Below, piece by piece: positions 62,543 to 64,000 of a stretch of 64,000 nt of DNA. The DNA is taken from the NCBI RefSeq assembly GCF_014349105.1, contig NZ_JACSJI010000011.1, forward strand, positions 1 through 64,000, in the 5' to 3' direction. Numbering within the stretch: position 1 is the stretch's first letter; every line of letters starts with the position of its first letter. Below the pieces are notes generated by a model. It had not been told where the DNA came from, did no database searches, and was given only the letters and a program-made list of their open reading frames with translations. A program made the translations under genes and the position numbers. This stretch comes from Caulobacter sp. 17J80-11 (lineage in GTDB: Bacteria > Pseudomonadota > Alphaproteobacteria > Caulobacterales > Caulobacteraceae).

Positions 62543-64000
62543 TCAGCCCTGGCGCTTGGGGACGAAGATCAGGCTCACCCGCAGGCCGCCGTCAGGGCCC
62601 GATCCCACCTCCAGGTCAGCGGTGAGGTCGGCGGCCATGGCCCGCACCACCTTCATGCCCAGCCCCGAGCCGGCCGGCTTGGCGCCGGGGGCCATGCCCA
62701 CGCCGTCGTCCTCGACGCAGACCTCCAGGCGCGGCCCGTGCGGTTCGAGCCGGACCCGGATCTCGCCCGGGCGGCCGTCCGGATAAGCGTACTTGGCGGC
62801 GTTGGTGACCAGCTCGGCCACCGCCACGCCGACGCCCACCGCCATGTCGGCGTCGACCAGCACTTCGCGCTCGCCGCGGAACTGCAGGCGCGGGCCCGCC
62901 CCCTCCAGCGACTCGGCCAGCTCGACCACCAGGTGCTGGAGGTAGGCCTTCAGATCGACGTGCCCGGCCCCGTCGTCGCCGTAGAGGCGCTGGTGCACCC
63001 GCCCGACCGCCAGGATGCGGGCGCGGGTGTCCTGCAGGGCGGCGCGCGCGCCGGGGTCCTTCACCGCCTCGGCCTGCAGGGCGACCAGCGAGCTGACCAG
63101 CTGCAGGCTGTTGGCCACCCGGTGGTTGACCTCGCGCAACAGGAACTCCGCCTTGCTCTTGGCCCGCAGCGCCTCCGTCTCGGCGGCCTGGGCGCGGGCC
63201 AGGCCGTTCGCCTGGGCGCGGGCGGCGGCCGCCGAGGTGGCGGTCAGGGCGAAGCCGGCCAGCAGGATCGGCAGGGCGGTCCGCCACCAGGGCGGGGCGG
63301 GGAAGCCCTCGTTGGCGCGCAGCTGCATCACCCAGGTGCGCCCGGCGACGTCGAGGCGGCGCTCGACGCGGAAGCGGCTTGGGCGGCGGCTCTCGACCGT
63401 GGGCGAGGAGAACAGCAGGCCCGCTTCGCCGGCGGCGGCGTCGAACACCTCGACGTCGACCTGGTCGAGCAGGCCGGTGCCGGCGAACACCTGGCGGAAC
63501 AGGTCGTGCGCGCGAAACGGGGAATAGACCCAGCCGATCAGGTCGGCGCGGCGGTCGGCCACCGTCTCCGGCGTGCTGCCGCGCGCGTAGACCGGCGTGT
63601 AGATCAGGAAGCCCGGCTGCTTATCGTGGTCGAGTTCCTGCACCAGGACGACCCGGCCCGAGGCGGCCGGCACGCCGAGGTCGCGGGCGCGGTCCATCGC
63701 CTCGCGCCGGATCGGCTCCGACATCATGTCGAAGCCCAGGGCCGCGCGATTGCGGCGGTCCTTCGGCAGCAGGTAGACGATCGCGCTTTCGGGCGACGGA
63801 CCGGGCCAGGGTCGCACGCCGGCCGGCAGGGCGGACAGCATGCGTCCCGGGTGACGCGGCGCGCGCCGATCGATGCGCGCCGCGTAGCCCAGTCCCTGAA
63901 CGCCGGGATAGCGGCGCTCCAGCTCGAGCTGGGCGGCGTAGCGCGCGAACTCCGCCTCGGTCACCTCGTCGCTGGCCGAGAACAGGCCCGAGGCGCCGTT
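62543..64000 (-). CDS. CHASE-domain sensor histidine kinase, HisKA_2/HWE-like, partial at the right edge
   Basis: The frame is still open at 64000 (its 5' end is beyond the window); the visible 485 residues start inside an extracytoplasmic CHASE domain (GASGLFSASDEVTEAEFARY, then GLGYAARIDR, GFDMMSEPIRREAM and GFLIYTPVY). One transmembrane helix follows (ALPILLAGFALTAT), then the HisKA_2 box LREVNHRVANSLQLVSSLVALQA (in part, phospho-His in NHR), and an HATPase domain with ELVTNAAKYAYPDG, DDGVGMAPG and GSGLGMKVV. The CHASE domain suggests sensing of an external ligand. No partner regulator is visible. Confidence 0.9.
   Translation of the reverse strand, partial: NGASGLFSASDEVTEAEFARYAAQLELERRYPGVQGLGYAARIDRRAPRHPGRMLSALPAGVRPWPGPSPESAIVYLLPKDRRNRAALGFDMMSEPIRREAMDRARDLGVPAASGRVVLVQELDHDKQPGFLIYTPVYARGSTPETVADRRADLIGWVYSPFRAHDLFRQVFAGTGLLDQVDVEVFDAAAGEAGLLFSSPTVESRRPSRFRVERRLDVAGRTWVMQLRANEGFPAPPWWRTALPILLAGFALTATSAAAARAQANGLARAQAAETEALRAKSKAEFLLREVNHRVANSLQLVSSLVALQAEAVKDPGARAALQDTRARILAVGRVHQRLYGDDGAGHVDLKAYLQHLVVELAESLEGAGPRLQFRGEREVLVDADMAVGVGVAVAELVTNAAKYAYPDGRPGEIRVRLEPHGPRLEVCVEDDGVGMAPGAKPAGSGLGMKVVRAMAADLTADLEVGSGPDGGLRVSLIFVPKRQG

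Overview
The window is GC-rich (roughly 70%) chromosomal DNA with dense, mostly short-spaced genes. The gene content and signals point to an alphaproteobacterium of the Caulobacteraceae (Phenylobacterium/Caulobacter/Brevundimonas-like): a CpdR cell-cycle response regulator, a perfect CtrA box (TTAA-N7-TTAAC), HWE-type histidine kinases, COQ7, DUF2167 and DUF885 proteins, and a groESL operon with a CIRCE operator. The genus is inferred from this mix, not proven. No phage, transposase, integrase or CRISPR array was seen.

Layout. 1-8.7 kb: tail of a basic protein, a GFA-type enzyme, a tightly overlapping trio (glycosyltransferase, PIG-L deacetylase, flippase-like membrane protein) that looks like a glycolipid module, an ArsR/AHSA1/DUF1801 stress-type operon with its operator, a zinc alcohol dehydrogenase and a stand-alone Pal lipoprotein. 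8.7-17.5 kb: a shortened KdpD-like sensor with KdpE, a tandem pair of hairpin units that may be small RNAs, an FAD monooxygenase, a Sad-type aldehyde dehydrogenase and clpB with a heat-shock-type promoter. 17.5-32.4 kb: membrane and envelope proteins (DUF4239, FUSC, holin-like, LprI-like), an HWE kinase, a DUF885 peptidase, a cyclopropane-fatty-acid-synthase-type methyltransferase, AdhP, a KefF-KefC pair, GNAT, YedK/HMCES and HdeD.

32.5-43.8 kb is the most distinctive part. Ten minus-strand genes, nearly all joined by 4-bp stop/start overlaps, encode a PQQ quinoprotein alcohol dehydrogenase with the DYD motif of lanthanide-dependent (XoxF/PedH/ExaF) enzymes, a lipoprotein cytochrome c, a complete caa3-type oxidase (subunits II with fused cytochrome c, I and III), a small membrane protein, the CtaG assembly factor, a second cytochrome c, a PQQ-associated beta-propeller and a XoxJ/MoxJ-type periplasmic binding protein. 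A TonB-dependent receptor converges on the end of the operon. The set reads as a self-contained periplasmic alcohol-oxidation chain from PQQ dehydrogenase through cytochrome c to a dedicated terminal oxidase. The oxidase subunit I lacks the usual D-channel aspartate and K-channel lysine.

43.9-51 kb: a hybrid histidine kinase, a FixH-like protein coupled to a di-haem peroxidase and a DJ-1/PfpI protein, a GlxA-type AraC regulator, a secreted DJ-1/PfpI protein and tRNA-Val(GAC). 51-64 kb: a transglutaminase-like protease, cpdR next to an N-formylglutamate amidohydrolase, a well-formed small RNA gene with its own promoter and terminator, inorganic pyrophosphatase, a DUF2167 protein, an M50-like protein, COQ7, a CtrA-box-controlled small membrane protein, a 41-residue entericidin lipoprotein, a second DUF885 peptidase, groESL with CIRCE and heat-shock promoter, and a partial CHASE-domain sensor kinase that runs off the right edge.
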